A DNA stretch of 64,000 nt from JBKPNX01 sp046732855. GTDB taxonomy: Bacteria; Pseudomonadota; Alphaproteobacteria; Geminicoccales; Geminicoccaceae. Both the position numbers and the translations under genes were made by a program. The notes below the pieces were generated by a model. It was not told the DNA's origin, ran no database searches, and saw only the letters and a list, made by a program, of their open reading frames with translations. Positions 49,280 to 57,588 of the stretch are shown piece after piece. Within the stretch, counting starts at the first letter, position 1. Every line of letters starts with the position of its first letter. The DNA lies in NCBI GenBank assembly GCA_046732855.1, contig JBKPNX010000072.1:20548-84547 (forward strand), read 5' to 3'.

Positions 49280-50425
49280 TCAGAAGGCCCGAATCGGAAA
49301 CTCCAGCGTGAGCTGGGTCCCCCCGCCCGCCGCTTCCCATCGCGCCTCGCCTTCGAGCTGCTTCGTCAGGACATCGATCAGGCCGAGGCCGAGCCCCGGC
49401 CGCACGTCTTCGGGCATACCGGGGCCATCATCGGACAGCATCAGCGTCGCCCGGTTGTCGTCGTGCGCCAGATGCAGGCTGAAATTGCCGGTGCCCTCCC
49501 CGAAGGCGTACTTGAAGCTGTTGGTCAGGAACTCATTGAGGATCAGGCCGATGGCCTGCGCGCGCGAGGTCGACACCTCCACCTGGGCGATCTGCGTCGC
49601 GAGCTTGACGTCGGTCTCGCCGCCTTCCTGAAAGTTGAACAGACTGGCGATGATCGCCATCAGGTATTGGCCGAGGTCGACCACGTCGGCGCGCGCGCCC
49701 GAGTGGAGCTGCGCATTGACGAAGCTGAGCGCACGGATCCGATGCTCGATCTTCTGCAGGTTTTCCCGTGCCTCGAGGTTGGTGACGTTCGCGAGCTGAA
49801 GGTGGATCAGGCTGATCAGGCTCTGGTTGTTGTTCTTGATCCGGTGATGCAGCTCCTGGAGCAGGAGCTCGTTCTGCGCCGCCAGATTGGCGTGCAGCTC
49901 GTTCAGGCGGGCCTGCTCGATCGCGAACGCGAGCAGCGTGGCGTAGCCCTGCAGGAACTTGAGGTCGGGCTCGGCGAAGGTGCGCGGTTCGCGACTGTCG
50001 GCCTCGAGCACGCCGAAAATGTTCTCCCTGGTCTTGATGATCACATTGGCCGCGCTCTTGACGCCGTGCCGGCGCAGCAGCTGCGGGACGCGGAACCGCT
50101 CCTCCTTGTCAAGCTCGTTGGAGATCACCGGGCGTCCCGTCTGGAGCGCGTAGCCGGCGGGAGACTCGACGTCGGCCCGGATTCGCGCTTTGCCGACTAC
50201 GCCCTCGTCCCAGCCGACGCCCGCGCGCACCAGCAAGCGCTTTTCGTCGGGCAGGTATTGCAGCACCTTGACGTGGCTTACATCCAAGCTACGCGCCGCC
50301 TCCGCGGCCGCCTGTTGCAGCAGCCCATCGACGTCGGCGCCCTCGACCGCGAGCAGGCCAAACTCGGCGAACTGGGCCCGTTCCTTGCGCAGCCTTTCCT
50401 CGGCGTCGTCCGCCAACGCGCGCAC
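49280..50425 (-). CDS. GAF-domain sensor histidine kinase (HisKA_2 type)
   Basis: A 381-residue kinase. The N-terminal GAF domain (about 25-165) contains VSHVKVLQYLPDEKRLLVRA and FGVLEADSREPRTF. The histidine-phosphotransfer region QELHHRIKNNNQSLISLIHL (about 190-210) is the HisKA_2/HWE-type H-box. The ATPase part has LNEFLTNSFKYAF and DDGPGMPEDV near 305-345. No response regulator is adjacent, so its partner is unknown; kinases of this type often act in the general stress response. The start appears to be GTG at 50425. It has no membrane segment and should be soluble. Confidence 0.88.
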   Translation of the reverse strand: MRALADDAEERLRKERAQFAEFGLLAVEGADVDGLLQQAAAEAARSLDVSHVKVLQYLPDEKRLLVRAGVGWDEGVVGKARIRADVESPAGYALQTGRPVISNELDKEERFRVPQLLRRHGVKSAANVIIKTRENIFGVLEADSREPRTFAEPDLKFLQGYATLLAFAIEQARLNELHANLAAQNELLLQELHHRIKNNNQSLISLIHLQLANVTNLEARENLQKIEHRIRALSFVNAQLHSGARADVVDLGQYLMAIIASLFNFQEGGETDVKLATQIAQVEVSTSRAQAIGLILNEFLTNSFKYAFGEGTGNFSLHLAHDDNRATLMLSDDGPGMPEDVRPGLGLGLIDVLTKQLEGEARWEAAGGGTQLTLEFPIRAF

Positions 50426-50674
50426 TCCCCGTAACCACCGCGCCCGACGTCAGCCGAACGCCCGCGCAGCTGATGCCTGATCGGCCAGGGGACGCGCGCC
50501 AGGAAGCGGCTGCCATCCCCCTCGAGCCGAACGCTCGATTGGGCCACAGGTGAATGGACGACGCAACCTCGCATCGGTCGAGGCAGCGCGATTGTAACGT
50601 GCCGCGTCCAGCGCCGCCACGCGCCCCGGGACCGTCGCACAAGCATCGGCTCGCCGCTCATGCTATGCTGGGCC

Positions 50675-52183
50675 ATGCTCAAGAGCGTGGACTCTCCCTA
50701 TCTGTTCGAGCCCTTTCGCGCTGCGGGCGTGATCGGGCTCCAGGCTTATGACGATGCCGATGCCGCCGTCGCGCGCATCGCCGCGATCTACGACAGGGGC
50801 GTCGCGATCCTACGCGAGGCGTTCGCCCGCTTCACCGCCGGCGAGCCGCCCGAGCGGCTCGGGCCGATCGATGCCTACTATCCGTTTCTCGGCATCCGGG
50901 TCGACCGGCAGTCGCTGAATCTGGACGCGAGGCGCTCGTTCGGCGCGCTGCACGATCCCGGTATCTACGGCACCACCCTGAGCCGTCCGGCGCTGTTTCG
51001 CGATTACTACCGGCGCCAGATCGCGCTCCTGCTCGAGCATCACCGGGTGCCGGTGGTGGTCGGCATCAGCAGCCGCCGCATGCCGCTGCCGTTCGTCATT
51101 CGGGAAAGCACGGCGGACCTCAGTCCGGACCGGATCGCCGGCCTGGAGGCGAGCTTTCCGCTGCCCGACATGAGCCTGATCGACGACGCGATCGCGAACG
51201 GCACCTATCGGCCGGCGCCGGGCGAGCCCAAGCCGCTCGCCCTGTTCACCGCCGATCGGGTCGACTACTCGGTCGAGCGCCTCGAGCACTACACCGCGAC
51301 CTCGCCGCAGTACCTCCAGCGCTTCGTCCTGCTGACCAATTATCAGCGCTATGTCGAACATTTCGTCGAATACGCGCGCCGCGAGATCGCCGAGGGCGAC
51401 AGCTACACGCGCTTCGTCGAGCCGGGCGACGTGATCACGCCCAATCTCCGGCTGACCGACGAGCCGCCGTCGGGCGAGCCCCCCGGCCATCTGCCGCAGA
51501 TGCCGGCCTACCACCTGACCCGCCCGAACCGCTTCGGCATCACCATGGTCAACATCGGGATCGGGCCATCCAACGCGCGCACGATCACCGATCATCTCGC
51601 GGTCATGCGGCCGCATTGCTGGCTGATGCTCGGCCATTGCGCCGGCCTGCGCCGCACCCAGCGGCTCGGCGACTACGTTCTGGCGCACGCCTACGCGCGC
51701 GAGGATCACGTGCTCGATCAGGATCTGCCGCTGTTCGTGGCGGTGCCGCCGATCGCCGAGGTCCAGGTCGCGCTGCAGCAGGCGGTGGTCAACGTCACCG
51801 GCCTGCAGGGCCCCGACATCAAGACCCGGATGCGCACCGGCACGGTCGCGACCACCGACAACCGCAACTGGGAGCTGCGCTACGACGAGCTGTTCGAGCG
51901 GCTGAACCAGCAGCGCGCGATCGCGGTCGACATGGAGAGCGCGACCGTGGCGGCCAATGGCTTCCGCTTTCGCGTGCCCTACGGCACGCTCTTGTGCGTC
52001 TCGGACAAGCCGCTGCACGGCGAGCTCAAGCTGCGCGGCATGGCGAACATGTTCTACCGGGAGCGGATCAGGCAGCACCTGCTGATCGGCATCGAGGCGG
52101 TGCGCATCCTGCGCGACGAGGTCGGCCCTGACCAGCTGCACTCGCGCAAGCTCAGGAGCTTCGACGAGCCGGCGTTCCGCTGA
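50675..52183 (+). CDS. amn: AMP nucleosidase
   Basis: A 502-residue protein resembling AMP nucleosidase. The N-terminal regulatory domain has a DRVDYSVERLEHYTATSPQY region. The C-terminal nucleosidase/phosphorylase-like domain has MVNIGIGPSNARTITDHLAV and CWLMLGHCAGLRRTQRLGDY, then the QQRAIAVDMESATVAANGFR segment with its acidic catalytic site. The enzyme splits AMP into adenine and ribose 5-phosphate and is usually regulated by ATP and phosphate. ATGs at 50660 and 50675 are both in frame; the later one begins MLKSVDSPYLF. The gene is isolated, between the kinase (divergent) and a VOC gene (convergent). Confidence 0.92.
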   Translation: MLKSVDSPYLFEPFRAAGVIGLQAYDDADAAVARIAAIYDRGVAILREAFARFTAGEPPERLGPIDAYYPFLGIRVDRQSLNLDARRSFGALHDPGIYGTTLSRPALFRDYYRRQIALLLEHHRVPVVVGISSRRMPLPFVIRESTADLSPDRIAGLEASFPLPDMSLIDDAIANGTYRPAPGEPKPLALFTADRVDYSVERLEHYTATSPQYLQRFVLLTNYQRYVEHFVEYARREIAEGDSYTRFVEPGDVITPNLRLTDEPPSGEPPGHLPQMPAYHLTRPNRFGITMVNIGIGPSNARTITDHLAVMRPHCWLMLGHCAGLRRTQRLGDYVLAHAYAREDHVLDQDLPLFVAVPPIAEVQVALQQAVVNVTGLQGPDIKTRMRTGTVATTDNRNWELRYDELFERLNQQRAIAVDMESATVAANGFRFRVPYGTLLCVSDKPLHGELKLRGMANMFYRERIRQHLLIGIEAVRILRDEVGPDQLHSRKLRSFDEPAFR

Positions 52184-52256
52184 CCGGAACGACTGGCGGC
52201 CGCAGCAATGGTCCACCTGCAATTGATTGCCGATCTTGCGGCGAGCGGGCAGCGGC

Positions 52257-52694
52257 TCAGTCGCCCAGGCGGTCCTCGAGGATCTCCATGACCTCGGTGC
52301 GCAGCCCGTCCGGGGTCTCGAAGAACGCGATGCGCCGGGTGCCGAACGCGGCCTCGATTACCTGCGGCTCCATCAGGAAGCGGATGCCCGCTTGGCGCAG
52401 GCGGGCGATCTGGGTATCGAAGTCGGAGACCTCATAGACGTCGTGCAGGAAACCTGTCGGCAGCTCGCGCTCGAGCAGATCCTCATAAGGCGCCTTGTCG
52501 AACAGGATCACCCGCGTGTCGCCGAGGCGGATCAGCGCGTAGGCCGAGCCGAGAACCTCGCCGCGCAGCCGCAGCTTCGCGCCGAGCACGTCGACGTAGA
52601 AGGCGACCGCCCGCTCGATCTCCGCAACCTTGATCGCATAGTTCCACAAGCCCTTGACCGTGTCTCGAAATCCAATCGGTTCGGCGGTGCTCAT
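52257..52694 (-). CDS. VOC family protein (glyoxalase-like)
   Basis: A 145-residue glyoxalase-fold protein with the pattern GLWNYAIKVAEIERAVAFYV, then DVLGAKLRLRGEVLG, VYEVSDFDTQIARLRQAGIR and IAFFETPDGLRTEVMEI. The usual first-module histidine appears as an asparagine-tyrosine pair (WNYAIKV), so metal binding may differ from classical glyoxalase I. Start at 52694 is an ATG; the longer frame upstream is not family-like. It lies tail-to-tail with the amn gene, about 70 bases apart. Confidence 0.85.
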   Translation of the reverse strand: MSTAEPIGFRDTVKGLWNYAIKVAEIERAVAFYVDVLGAKLRLRGEVLGSAYALIRLGDTRVILFDKAPYEDLLERELPTGFLHDVYEVSDFDTQIARLRQAGIRFLMEPQVIEAAFGTRRIAFFETPDGLRTEVMEILEDRLGD

Positions 52695-52826
52695 TGACGC
52701 GAAAGGAACCGATGCCGTCAAAGCGGCCGAGAGTCGAGTAGATGGGGACCGTCGGCGCCGCGTGATAACCGGATAGGCGGCAGCTCTCGCGGGAGACATC
52801 GACTGGGTGAAGGTGTTCGGGGCTGG

Positions 52827-53006
52827 GTGTTCGGCCTCTCGGGCTGGGTCGACGAGGCGCGACAGATGCTTCGTGAGCTGGAGCCAACGGCGGCCCGGCA
52901 GAAGGTCGATCCCGCTGCGTTCGCGCATCTCCTCAGGGGCCGGGGCGAACGTGATCGAGCGATCGCGTGGCTGCGCAAGGCTATGAGGAGCGCTCGGCCG
53001 AGATGA
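52827..53006 (+). pseudogene. Tetratricopeptide-type gene fragment
   Basis: A short stretch of open frame reads VFGLSGWVDEARQMLRELEP, then later FAHLLRGRGERDRAIAWLRK and AMRSARPR before a stop codon. This matches the last two tetratricopeptide repeats of proteins such as adenylate-cyclase- or regulator-linked TPR proteins. The 5' part of any gene is missing and the upstream sequence does not continue the pattern, so it looks like a remnant of a lost gene. Confidence 0.4.
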
Positions 53007-53155
53007 TCTAGCTTCCGACGACCTCGTGGGGAAAGCCTGCGATTCGAGCCAGAGTTCCATCGAGCTGATGACGGACATCGGCCTTCCGATTGAATACCGC
53101 CGATCCGTCCCATTCGACGGCTCTCGATCGAGGGAACCATCGACGAAAATTCATC

Positions 53156-54322
53156 CTATCCCTCGACGCCGCGCACCGCCATGACCTTGCGCATTCGCGT
53201 GACCGCCAGCTCGGGATCGTGCAGCAGGCCGGCGGCGTCGGCGAGGCGGAACAGCTCGGCGAGGTGGATCAGCGACCGCGCGCTCTCCTGACCGCCGACC
53301 ATGACGAAGTGGTCCTGATGGCCGTTCAGGTACGCCATGAACACGACGCCGGTCTTATAGAAGCGGGTCGGCGCCTTGAAGATCTGGCGCGAGAGCGGCA
53401 CGGTCGGCGCCAGGATCTCGTGGAACGCGGCCGTGCGCCCCTGCGCCAGGGCCGAGAGCGCAGCGGAGGCCGCCGGCGCGATCGGGTCCAAGATGCCAAG
53501 CAGCGCGTCGCTGTAGCGCTCGCCGTCGCCGGCGATCAGTTCGGCGTAGTTGAAGTCGTCGCCGGTATACATGCGGACGGCCGCGGGCAGGCGGGCGCGC
53601 AGTGCGAGTTCCACGTCCTTGTCGAGCAGCGACAGCTTGATGCCGTCGATTTTAGCGGCGTTGTCCGCGATGATCCCGACGCAGACGTCCATCCCGGCCA
53701 TGTGGTCGCGGTGGCCGAAGTAGCCATCCAGCGCCGGGTCGAACATCTCACCGAGCCAATGGATGATGCACGGCTCGCGCAGCTGCGCGAGGATCCGGTT
53801 GTAGACCGTGACGTAGTCGTCCGGCGTCCCGGCGCAGGCGGCGAGCGCGCGGCTCGCCATCACGACGATGCGGCCGCCCATGCGCTCGATCGCGTCGATC
53901 TGCTCCTCGTAAGCGCGGATCACGTCGTCGATGGTCAGCCGCGGCGACGGCGCCAGGTGGTCGGTGCCGGCGCCGCAGAAGAACAGCGCGCCGCGCCGCC
54001 CGCACGCGGCATCGAGCGAGCGCCGGATCAGCTCGCGCGAGGTATTCCAGTCGAGCCCCATGCCGCGCTGCGCGGTGTCCATCGCCTCGGCGACGCCGAG
54101 CCCAAGGTCCCAGAGGCGCTCGCGATACGCGATCGTCCGTTCCCAGTCGATCGCCGCATCCAGCCAGGGGTCGACGTCGGCGAGCGGGTCGGCCACCACG
54201 TGCGCCGCGGCGAGCGCGACGCGGTTGAACGGGCCCTCGGCCTGCGCGGGAAAAGCTCGCGGCTGGCCCAGGCGATACGCGGCGAGGTGGCCGACCGCGG
54301 TCGGCAGCTTGAGCGTCGGCAT
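53156..54322 (-). CDS. DUF993 / dihydrodipicolinate synthase family protein
   Basis: A 388-residue protein that I assign to the DUF993 family (aldolase-type, often annotated as dihydrodipicolinate synthase family). Landmarks are FPAQAEGPFNRVALAAAHVV, FFCGAGTDHLAPSPRLTIDD, IIHWLGEMFDPALDGYFGHR and KIDGIKLSLLDKDVELALR, with the lysine likely to be catalytic. Aldolases of this type cleave or form carbon-carbon bonds of keto acids. It is the last gene of a four-gene minus-strand operon together with hydratase, cysteine hydrolase and N-formylglutamate amidohydrolase genes. Confidence 0.83.
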   Translation of the reverse strand: MPTLKLPTAVGHLAAYRLGQPRAFPAQAEGPFNRVALAAAHVVADPLADVDPWLDAAIDWERTIAYRERLWDLGLGVAEAMDTAQRGMGLDWNTSRELIRRSLDAACGRRGALFFCGAGTDHLAPSPRLTIDDVIRAYEEQIDAIERMGGRIVVMASRALAACAGTPDDYVTVYNRILAQLREPCIIHWLGEMFDPALDGYFGHRDHMAGMDVCVGIIADNAAKIDGIKLSLLDKDVELALRARLPAAVRMYTGDDFNYAELIAGDGERYSDALLGILDPIAPAASAALSALAQGRTAAFHEILAPTVPLSRQIFKAPTRFYKTGVVFMAYLNGHQDHFVMVGGQESARSLIHLAELFRLADAAGLLHDPELAVTRMRKVMAVRGVEG

Positions 54323-54342
54323 GGCGTCGCCCTCGCCCGCTC

Positions 54343-55110
54343 TCAGACGAACGTGGCGCGGACCTGGCCGAAGTCGCCGTAGTCGGCGATCGCGGTGTCG
54401 CCTGGCTTGATGAAGGTGAGGCCGGTGCAGGTGCCGGTCATCACGATCTCGCCGCGCTTCAGGCCGCGCCCGGCCACGACCGGGTGGTTGGCGAGCCAGG
54501 CGACCGCGCCGATCGGATCGCCGAACACCAGATCGCTGCTGCTGCCGGATGCCGTCTCGGCGCCGTTCAGGCGCAGGCGGACCGGGTGCCGGCTGAGATC
54601 GAAGCGTCGCCAGTCACGCACCGGCTCCCCCCGGACGATCGCCGCGTTGCCGCCGCCGTCCGCGATCGCGAGCAGGCCCTGGCCCGGGAGCCCGCCCTCG
54701 AAGCGGCAGCCGATGAGCTCGAACGCGGGCGCGACGAAGTCGACCGCGGCCGCCACCTCGCCCGCCTCGTAAGGTTCCTGGCGGGGCGGAAGATCCGCTC
54801 CGAGTCCGACCAGGAACTCGCTCTCGAGGCCGGGCCGATGGCTGGCGACCAGCGTGACCTCCGCGCCGTTGGGATGACAGTGCGGCGCGAACAGAGGCCC
54901 GACCAGCGGCTCGTCGACGTTCAGCAGCTTCTGCGTGGCCGCGGTGGTCGCGCCGAGCTTCCAGCCCACCCGGGTCAGGCCCGCCAGCCGGATCATCGCC
55001 GCCTGCACCTGGTAGGCGTCGGCTGCGGTCGCCGGCGCCTGCGCCGGCTCGATGGCGATTACGGCGCCGTTGGTGCGCGCCGCCCACAGAGCTTCGGCCA
55101 GCGTGGCCAT
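54343..55110 (-). CDS. 2-keto-4-pentenoate hydratase family protein
   Basis: A 255-residue protein of the fumarylacetoacetate hydrolase/hydratase group: GWKLGATTAATQKLLNVDEP, ESEFLVGLGADLP, AAVDFVAPAFELIGCRFEGG and GAVAWLANHPVVAGRGLKRG, then IVMTGTCTGLTFIKPGDT. Metal-binding acidic residues fall in the ESEF and DF segments. Members hydrate 2-hydroxypenta-2,4-dienoates or decarboxylate 4-oxalocrotonate after ring cleavage. In this operon it probably acts in catabolism of an aromatic or heterocyclic amide. It starts 89 bases after the cysteine hydrolase gene and ends 20 bases before the DUF993 gene. Confidence 0.88.
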   Translation of the reverse strand: MATLAEALWAARTNGAVIAIEPAQAPATAADAYQVQAAMIRLAGLTRVGWKLGATTAATQKLLNVDEPLVGPLFAPHCHPNGAEVTLVASHRPGLESEFLVGLGADLPPRQEPYEAGEVAAAVDFVAPAFELIGCRFEGGLPGQGLLAIADGGGNAAIVRGEPVRDWRRFDLSRHPVRLRLNGAETASGSSSDLVFGDPIGAVAWLANHPVVAGRGLKRGEIVMTGTCTGLTFIKPGDTAIADYGDFGQVRATFV

Positions 55111-55199
55111 GACGATCTCCCCCGATTCGAGTTGCGCTCCGTCATGCGATGCTAGCGGCCCGCCGGCAGCGTGGAAAGCCTGCGCCGCCGCGCCCGCGT

Positions 55200-55874
55200 T
55201 CAGCGCGGAGCGGATGCGCCCGGCTCGCGAGCGCCGCTCAACTCGGCGAGCAGCTCATCCGTCGTGCGCTGGCGGCAGTAGCCCTTGATCGCCTGGAGCG
55301 CGTGGTCGTGGCGCTCCCGGCTGTAGGCGGCGCAGGCGTCGGTCACGAGCGTCACCAGATAGCCGAGGTCGCAGGCGTCGCGCACGGCGCTCTCGACGCA
55401 CTGGTCGGTGACCAGGCCGGCGATCGCCAGCTGACGCACGCCAAGGTTGCGCAGCACGTAGTCGATGTTGGTCGAGATGAATACGCTCGACGAGGTCTTG
55501 GGCAGCACGATCTCGTCGTCGCCGGGCGCGATCGCATCCAGCACCTTGGCGTCCCACGAGTCCTTCGGCACGTGGAAGCCGGTGATCTTGTAGTCGAGCG
55601 AGCGGTCCCGGCCGTCCTGGGTCAGGCTCTCGATCACCGTGTACATCACCTCGATGCTGGCGGCGCGGCAGGCCGCCTGCAGGCGCTGCATGTTGGGTAG
55701 CGCCACGGTCTTTAGCTGCGCGAAGTAATAGCCGTAGCGGGCGTCGAGCTCGGATTCGCTCAAGCCAGCGAACTCGCCGCCGCGGCGATGCGCGCCGAAG
55801 TTCTGCACGTCGATCAACAGGAGCGCCGACTGCGCCGGCGCGAGCGGGATCTCGCGGCTCAGGACCTCGTTCAT
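55200..55874 (-). CDS. Isochorismatase-like cysteine hydrolase
   Basis: A 224-residue cysteine hydrolase of the isochorismatase superfamily. The Asp of the first strand is in LLLIDVQNFGAHR, the lysine in EIVLPKTSSSVF, and the nucleophile cysteine in LAIAGLVTDQCVESAVRDAC. Members are amidases such as N-carbamoylsarcosine or maleamate amidases, nicotinamidases or ureidoacrylate hydrolases. With a hydratase and an N-formylglutamate amidohydrolase in the same operon, an amide-releasing step in a catabolic pathway is likely. The gene begins only 3 bases after the end of the amidohydrolase gene. Confidence 0.88.
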   Translation of the reverse strand: MNEVLSREIPLAPAQSALLLIDVQNFGAHRRGGEFAGLSESELDARYGYYFAQLKTVALPNMQRLQAACRAASIEVMYTVIESLTQDGRDRSLDYKITGFHVPKDSWDAKVLDAIAPGDDEIVLPKTSSSVFISTNIDYVLRNLGVRQLAIAGLVTDQCVESAVRDACDLGYLVTLVTDACAAYSRERHDHALQAIKGYCRQRTTDELLAELSGAREPGASAPR

Positions 55875-55877
55875 GCG

Positions 55878-56657
55878 CTATCCGCCGAATTCGGGCGCGA
55901 GCCGCTCGAGCAGCACGCGCCGCAGCAGCAACTCGAGCGATTCCGCCCAGATGCTCTGCCCTGCTGGCTCGCCGATCAGGTCCTGGCGGAGCTCGAAGCC
56001 GGCATGGAGCAGCCCGCGCCGCTCGCCGTGCACCGGCAAGGTGTAGTCGGTCTCGTCGTCGACCGCATACGGCAGCTTGTCGCCGATGTCCGGAGCGGCA
56101 TCGTCGTTCAGGATCCGGAGCAGCGCGCCAGCAAGGCGCGGATCGCGATTGTACGGGAGGCCGAGACGCCACGGGCGGCGGGCGCCGTGATACACCGGGG
56201 TGAAGCTGTGCATCGCGATCAGAACCGTGGGCACGCCCTGGCGCTTTCTCGCTTCCAGAATGCTCTCCACGGTATCGTGGTAGGGGCGGAACAGCGCTGC
56301 GATGCGCGCCGCGCGCTCGGCGTCCGAGATGCCCTCGTTGCCCGGGATCCGCGTCGCTTCGCTGATGGTCGGGATCGAGGCGGGCACGTGGGTCGGTCGG
56401 TTGCAGTCGATCACCAGGCGCGAATAGGTCTGGGCGACGAGCGGCGCATCGAAGGCGGCGGCGAGCCGGCGCGCCACCGGCTCGATCCCGATGTCGTAGG
56501 CGATGTGGCGCTCGAAGTGCTCGGGTGCCAGGCCGAGATCGCCGAGCGCGCGCGGCATCCGCCGCCCGGCGTGATCGCAGGCGAACACGAACGGGGAATC
56601 GCTGTCCGCCCGTTCCACATGGACGGGCGGCGGCTCGTCGGCCTCGAGCAGGCTCAC
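55878..56657 (-). CDS. N-formylglutamate amidohydrolase family protein
   Basis: A 259-residue protein of the N-formylglutamate amidohydrolase (HutG-like) family: PFVFACDHAGRRMPRALGDL, HIAYDIGIEPVARRL, YSRLVIDCNRPTHV and IAMHSFTPVYHGARRPWRLG. The D-H and H-S motifs should bind a metal ion. The GTG start at 56657 (VSLLEADEPPP) is preceded by GTAGAGGCGTCAGG; upstream codons in the longer frame look non-coding. It is the first gene of the minus-strand operon that continues to 53156. Known members hydrolyse N-formyl-L-glutamate in histidine breakdown; here the substrate may differ. Confidence 0.85.
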   Translation of the reverse strand: MSLLEADEPPPVHVERADSDSPFVFACDHAGRRMPRALGDLGLAPEHFERHIAYDIGIEPVARRLAAAFDAPLVAQTYSRLVIDCNRPTHVPASIPTISEATRIPGNEGISDAERAARIAALFRPYHDTVESILEARKRQGVPTVLIAMHSFTPVYHGARRPWRLGLPYNRDPRLAGALLRILNDDAAPDIGDKLPYAVDDETDYTLPVHGERRGLLHAGFELRQDLIGEPAGQSIWAESLELLLRRVLLERLAPEFGG

Positions 56658-57083
56658 CCTGACGCCTCTACCTGCGCCGCAACTACGCTTGCCAGCCACA
56701 AAATGCCGATCACCGGCCCGGGTGCCAAGGTGTCCGACGCCATCACGGCCGCTTGCGCGAGCGCACGGGATCCGCAATCGATCGACGCGTTCGCGAGCCG
56801 GCTTCCGGCTCGCCAGCGCCGCGAGCGCTTTGCCCAACCGTTGCCCTGCAGCGGCCTGCCCCGCGTGCAACCCGACCTGCCTTGCCGCGGACACGGATTC
56901 CCACGGTCGCATGGACCATCCAAAGAAAGCCTTAGCGGGGCTGCGGTTAACAAATCGTTGACGTCACGCGCGCGGGTCGATCGGGAGCACCGGAGGCCAA
57001 GCGGCCCGATCCCATCGGCGGTTTGGCTCTTGCGGCGGATAGCAGCGGTGCGCGCCGTCGCTTTGCTAGGACGGCAATCATAT

Positions 57084-57117
57084 AATCTTGCATAATTGCC
57101 TACCAGCTGGCAAGATT
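57084..57117. promoter_or_regulatory. Nested inverted repeats, possible operator
   Basis: AATCTTGC (57084-57091) and GCAAGATT (57110-57117) are perfect inverted repeats, and inside them TTGCC (57096-57100) pairs with GGCAA (57109-57113). A third copy, GCAAGATC, follows at 57127. A TATAAT-like box overlaps the left arm. The site sits between two divergent catabolic genes and looks like a binding site for a dimeric regulator. Confidence 0.45.
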
Positions 57118-57243
57118 GGCGGGCCAGCAAGATCATGAGGCCTCGATAATCCCACCGCCCGCCGCGCCGACGAGTCGAGGAAGCCGACAAGCCGAGTTCC
57201 CGCTAGACGGGTGGAGGCTCAAATCGCTGCCACCGGACGGACG

Positions 57244-57460
57244 CCGAACGAACCCAGCGGACGCGCTGCCAAGCGAACCCGAGCGCGCGGAGACCGAACG
57301 AACCCAGGGGCCGAGACCAAACAAACCGACCGAGCGGAGACCGAATCAACCCAGGGGGCCGAGACCAAATAAACCCGAGCCGGCGGGTGCCAGACGGACC
57401 AAGCGCGCGACACCGAATAACCCAAGCGCGCCAGGACCGCAGGAACCCAGGCGGCACACT
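57244..57460 (+). repeat. Nine degenerate ~24-bp direct repeats
   Basis: Units beginning with a CCRAANNAACCCA-like core start at 57244, 57269, 57294, 57317, 57341, 57365, 57390, 57413 and 57437. The spacing is 23-25 bases, with a GC-rich variable tail between cores. All copies have the same orientation. The array lies about 130 bases upstream of the glutamine-synthetase-like gene. Confidence 0.7.
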
Positions 57461-57588
57461 CGGACGATCAGCACTTCCCACAAGTCGATGCACGCGCCTT
57501 TGCGGTCGAGCCCGCTCGGACGTTGCGCGGGCGGGCATTTCGTTGATCAATGCGGGGCCAATGCGACCAGCTGGGCTCGGAGGATCCG

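Larger units (their letters stand above)
56658..57588. other. Long divergent spacer with repeats
   Basis: About 930 bases between the amidohydrolase operon and a glutamine-synthetase-like gene. Contents I can name are a TATAAT-like sequence at 57081, perfect inverted repeats at 57084-57117, and nine copies of a degenerate 24-base repeat from 57244. Open frames across the repeat (both strands) reflect the repeat period and are not credible genes. Promoters for both divergent transcripts should lie here. Confidence 0.5.

Noticed and set aside
57244..57460. CRISPR array
   Set aside because: Units are contiguous and degenerate with no conserved repeat-spacer alternation, and no cas genes are nearby.
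57203..57550. Minus-strand frame with an eight-residue periodic protein
   Set aside because: The periodicity comes from the 24-base DNA repeat; there is no good start signal and the composition is Arg/Trp-rich.
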